A stretch of 14,757 bases of DNA from Desulfovibrionaceae bacterium (GTDB lineage Bacteria; Pseudomonadota; Gammaproteobacteria; Burkholderiales; Burkholderiaceae_C), in assembly GCA_009778355.1 (NCBI GenBank), contig WRJY01000316.1, positions 1 to 14,757 of the forward strand, written 5' to 3'. The notes below the pieces were generated by a model that ran no database searches, was not told the DNA's origin, and worked only from the letters and a program-made list of their open reading frames with translations. Below, piece after piece: positions 13,471-14,757 of the stretch; position 1 is the stretch's first letter; each line of letters begins with the position of its first letter. The position numbers and the translations under genes were made by a program.

Positions 13471-14127
13471 ATGAAAACACCCATCGCCGCCGCGCTGACC
13501 GCCGCCGCGCTGGCCCTGCCCGCCGCTTGCGTCTGGGCCGGCGGGCTGGACAGCCTGGAACAATTCGTCAAGAACACCCGCTCGGGCAAGGCCGACTTCA
13601 CGCAAGTCGTCACCACGCCCGGCAAGGACGGCCAGACGCCGCGCGCCAAAACGCAAACCGGCAGCTTTGCATTCCAGCGGCCAGGCAAGTTCAGGTTCGA
13701 CTACCGCAAGCCGTTCGAGCAAACCATCGTCGCCGACGGCCAGACGCTGTGGCTGTACGACGCCGATCTGAACCAGGTCACGGCGCGCCAGCAGGCGCAG
13801 GCGCTCGGATCGACGCCAGCCGCCATCATCGCCGCCGCGCCCGACCTGAAAGCGCTGGAGCGCGACTTCACCCTGACCGAAGAACCCGGCCAAGACGGCC
13901 AGCAGTGGGTCAAAGCCGTGCCCAAAACGCGCGACGGGCAACTGCAAGCCATCCGCGTCGGCTTCAGATCGGGCGCCAAGGGGGCCGAGTTGTCCACGCT
14001 CGAAATCGCCGACAGCTTTGGCCAGCAATCGGTGCTCACGTTCAGCAACATCGACATCAACGCCCCACTGCCAGCGGACAGCTTCCAGTTCAAGCCGCCC
14101 GCGGGAGCCGATGTGCTGCGGCAGTGA
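13471..14127 (+). CDS. lolA: Outer-membrane lipoprotein carrier protein LolA
   Basis: Periplasmic chaperone that takes lipoproteins from LolCDE to LolB. The 218-residue precursor has a signal peptide of about 23 residues (cleavage after VWA). The mature part follows the LolA pattern: SLEQFVKNTRSGKADFTQVV, GSFAFQRPGKFRFDYRKPFE, then ADGQTLWLYDADLNQVT. This includes the conserved Arg in KFRFDY that lines the lipid cavity. Only a weak GGA precedes the ATG. ftsK-lolA is a common pairing; rarA, which often follows, is absent here, and the next gene is convergent. It would service the lipoprotein encoded at 4132-5352 among others. Confidence 0.95.
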   Translation: MKTPIAAALTAAALALPAACVWAGGLDSLEQFVKNTRSGKADFTQVVTTPGKDGQTPRAKTQTGSFAFQRPGKFRFDYRKPFEQTIVADGQTLWLYDADLNQVTARQQAQALGSTPAAIIAAAPDLKALERDFTLTEEPGQDGQQWVKAVPKTRDGQLQAIRVGFRSGAKGAELSTLEIADSFGQQSVLTFSNIDINAPLPADSFQFKPPAGADVLRQ

Positions 14128-14136
14128 AGCCTGCAA

Positions 14137-14151
14137 GCGGGCGGGGCCCGC
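14137..14151 (+). terminator. Short GC hairpin after lolA
   Basis: GCGGGC (14137-14142) and GCCCGC (14146-14151) form a 6-bp stem with a 3-base loop 10 bases after the lolA stop. A second stem, GCGTCTG (14268-14274) with CAGACGC (14282-14288), lies further on in the same convergent gap. Neither is followed by a T-run, so termination function is uncertain. Confidence 0.25.
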
Positions 14152-14347
14152 AAATAGCCGCGCACAATGGAATCGACAGATTCGCGTTCAGGGTAAAGCG
14201 CCCTGCCCGCTCACGGGTTCTGGATGCATCCCCGTTGGCAATCTGCCAGCGCGCATCTGCAACTCATGCGTCTGATAAAACCAGACGCCAGCCTGATTCG
14301 ATGACGCGCCACAGAGTCACGAACCAGCTTTTGAGCGCGTTTTCTTT

Positions 14348-14757
14348 TTACTCCAGAACAAAGTTGAACGGCACGTCGAACCACATCGCCTCTGGCACGC
14401 CGTTGCGCGTACCGGGCACATAGCGCCAGCGGTCGCGCGCGGTTTCCAGCGCCAGCCGGTCCAGCCGGTCGAAGCCGCTGGAGTCATGGATGCGCGCATC
14501 CCGGGCATGGCCATCAGGGCCAATCAGCACGCGCACGATCACGCGGCCAGCCTCGCCCAGGCGGCGGCTCATTGCCGGGTAGGCCGGCGCAGGGTTGTTC
14601 AGGTACGCGGCTTGCGATGACGGCATCACCACCGCTGGGGCCGCTGGAGCTGGCGGCGCTGGGGGTGCGGGCGGCGCGGCGGGCAAGTCAGACGGAGCAG
14701 GCTCCGCCGCGGCAGCCATGACCGGCGCGGCGGGCGCGGCATCTTGCAGCGCCCGCG
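14348..14757 (-). CDS. TonB-family energy transducer, N-terminus outside window
   Basis: The frame is open to the right edge of the window, so the gene begins beyond base 14757. The visible part has about 136 residues. The first 50 are Ala/Pro-rich, as in the periplasm-spanning region of TonB. Residues after that form the TonB C-terminal domain: YLNNPAPAYPAMSRRLGEAG, RVIVRVLIGPDGHA, then the DRLALETARDRWRYVPGTRN helix-strand and the ending VPFNFVLE. TonB with ExbB-ExbD transmits the proton-motive force to outer-membrane receptors. The inner-membrane helix cannot be seen. It is convergent with lolA, 220 bases away. Subfamily (siderophore or other) cannot be told. Confidence 0.88.
   Translation of the reverse strand, partial: RALQDAAPAAPVMAAAAEPAPSDLPAAPPAPPAPPAPAAPAVVMPSSQAAYLNNPAPAYPAMSRRLGEAGRVIVRVLIGPDGHARDARIHDSSGFDRLDRLALETARDRWRYVPGTRNGVPEAMWFDVPFNFVLE

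Overview
The window is GC-rich bacterial DNA, most likely from a betaproteobacterium of the order Burkholderiales (Comamonadaceae-like). This rests on the gene order trxB / Crp-family regulator / ftsK / lolA with rpmB-rpmG beside it, and on codon choice. It is an inference from gene content; no database search was possible.

The left part (about 1-5350) is accessory DNA with several scars. It opens with wreckage of a type I-F CRISPR-Cas locus: the last codons of cas7f1 (csy3), the first 12 codons of cas6f (csy4), and a minimal array of two identical 28-bp I-F repeats around one 32-bp spacer. The second repeat abuts a phosphotransferase gene that has lost its 3' end and appears frameshifted. 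That gene is the last of a leftward cluster (CurA-type oxidoreductase, SDR dehydrogenase, ACAD10/11-type phosphotransferase), with a divergent IclR-family regulator. The cluster looks like a catabolic module for a CoA-linked or ketone/alcohol substrate. A truncated N-terminal fragment of a large conserved protein of unknown function follows, then a leftward lipoprotein gene with a predicted beta-propeller.

The middle (about 5350-8510) has a 48-bp perfect inverted-repeat element just upstream of metG (methionyl-tRNA synthetase). After metG lies a short scarred interval ending at a tRNA-Ser(UGA) gene. It holds the 3' remnant of an IS630-family transposase and a small helix-turn-helix ORF that overlaps the 3' end of the tRNA, which suggests an eroded island at a tRNA integration site.

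The right part (about 8510-14757) is core genome. It holds rpmB-rpmG (leftward, with a clear terminator and a consensus -10), trxB (leftward), a divergent Crp/Fnr-family regulator, ftsK and lolA (rightward), and the C-terminal part of a TonB-like gene (leftward) that runs off the window. These are housekeeping functions: translation, thiol redox balance, chromosome segregation, lipoprotein trafficking and outer-membrane energy coupling.

The most notable item is the broken type I-F locus fused to a broken metabolic gene. No intact novel system is visible inside the window. The missing cas genes, if any survive, would lie left of position 1.
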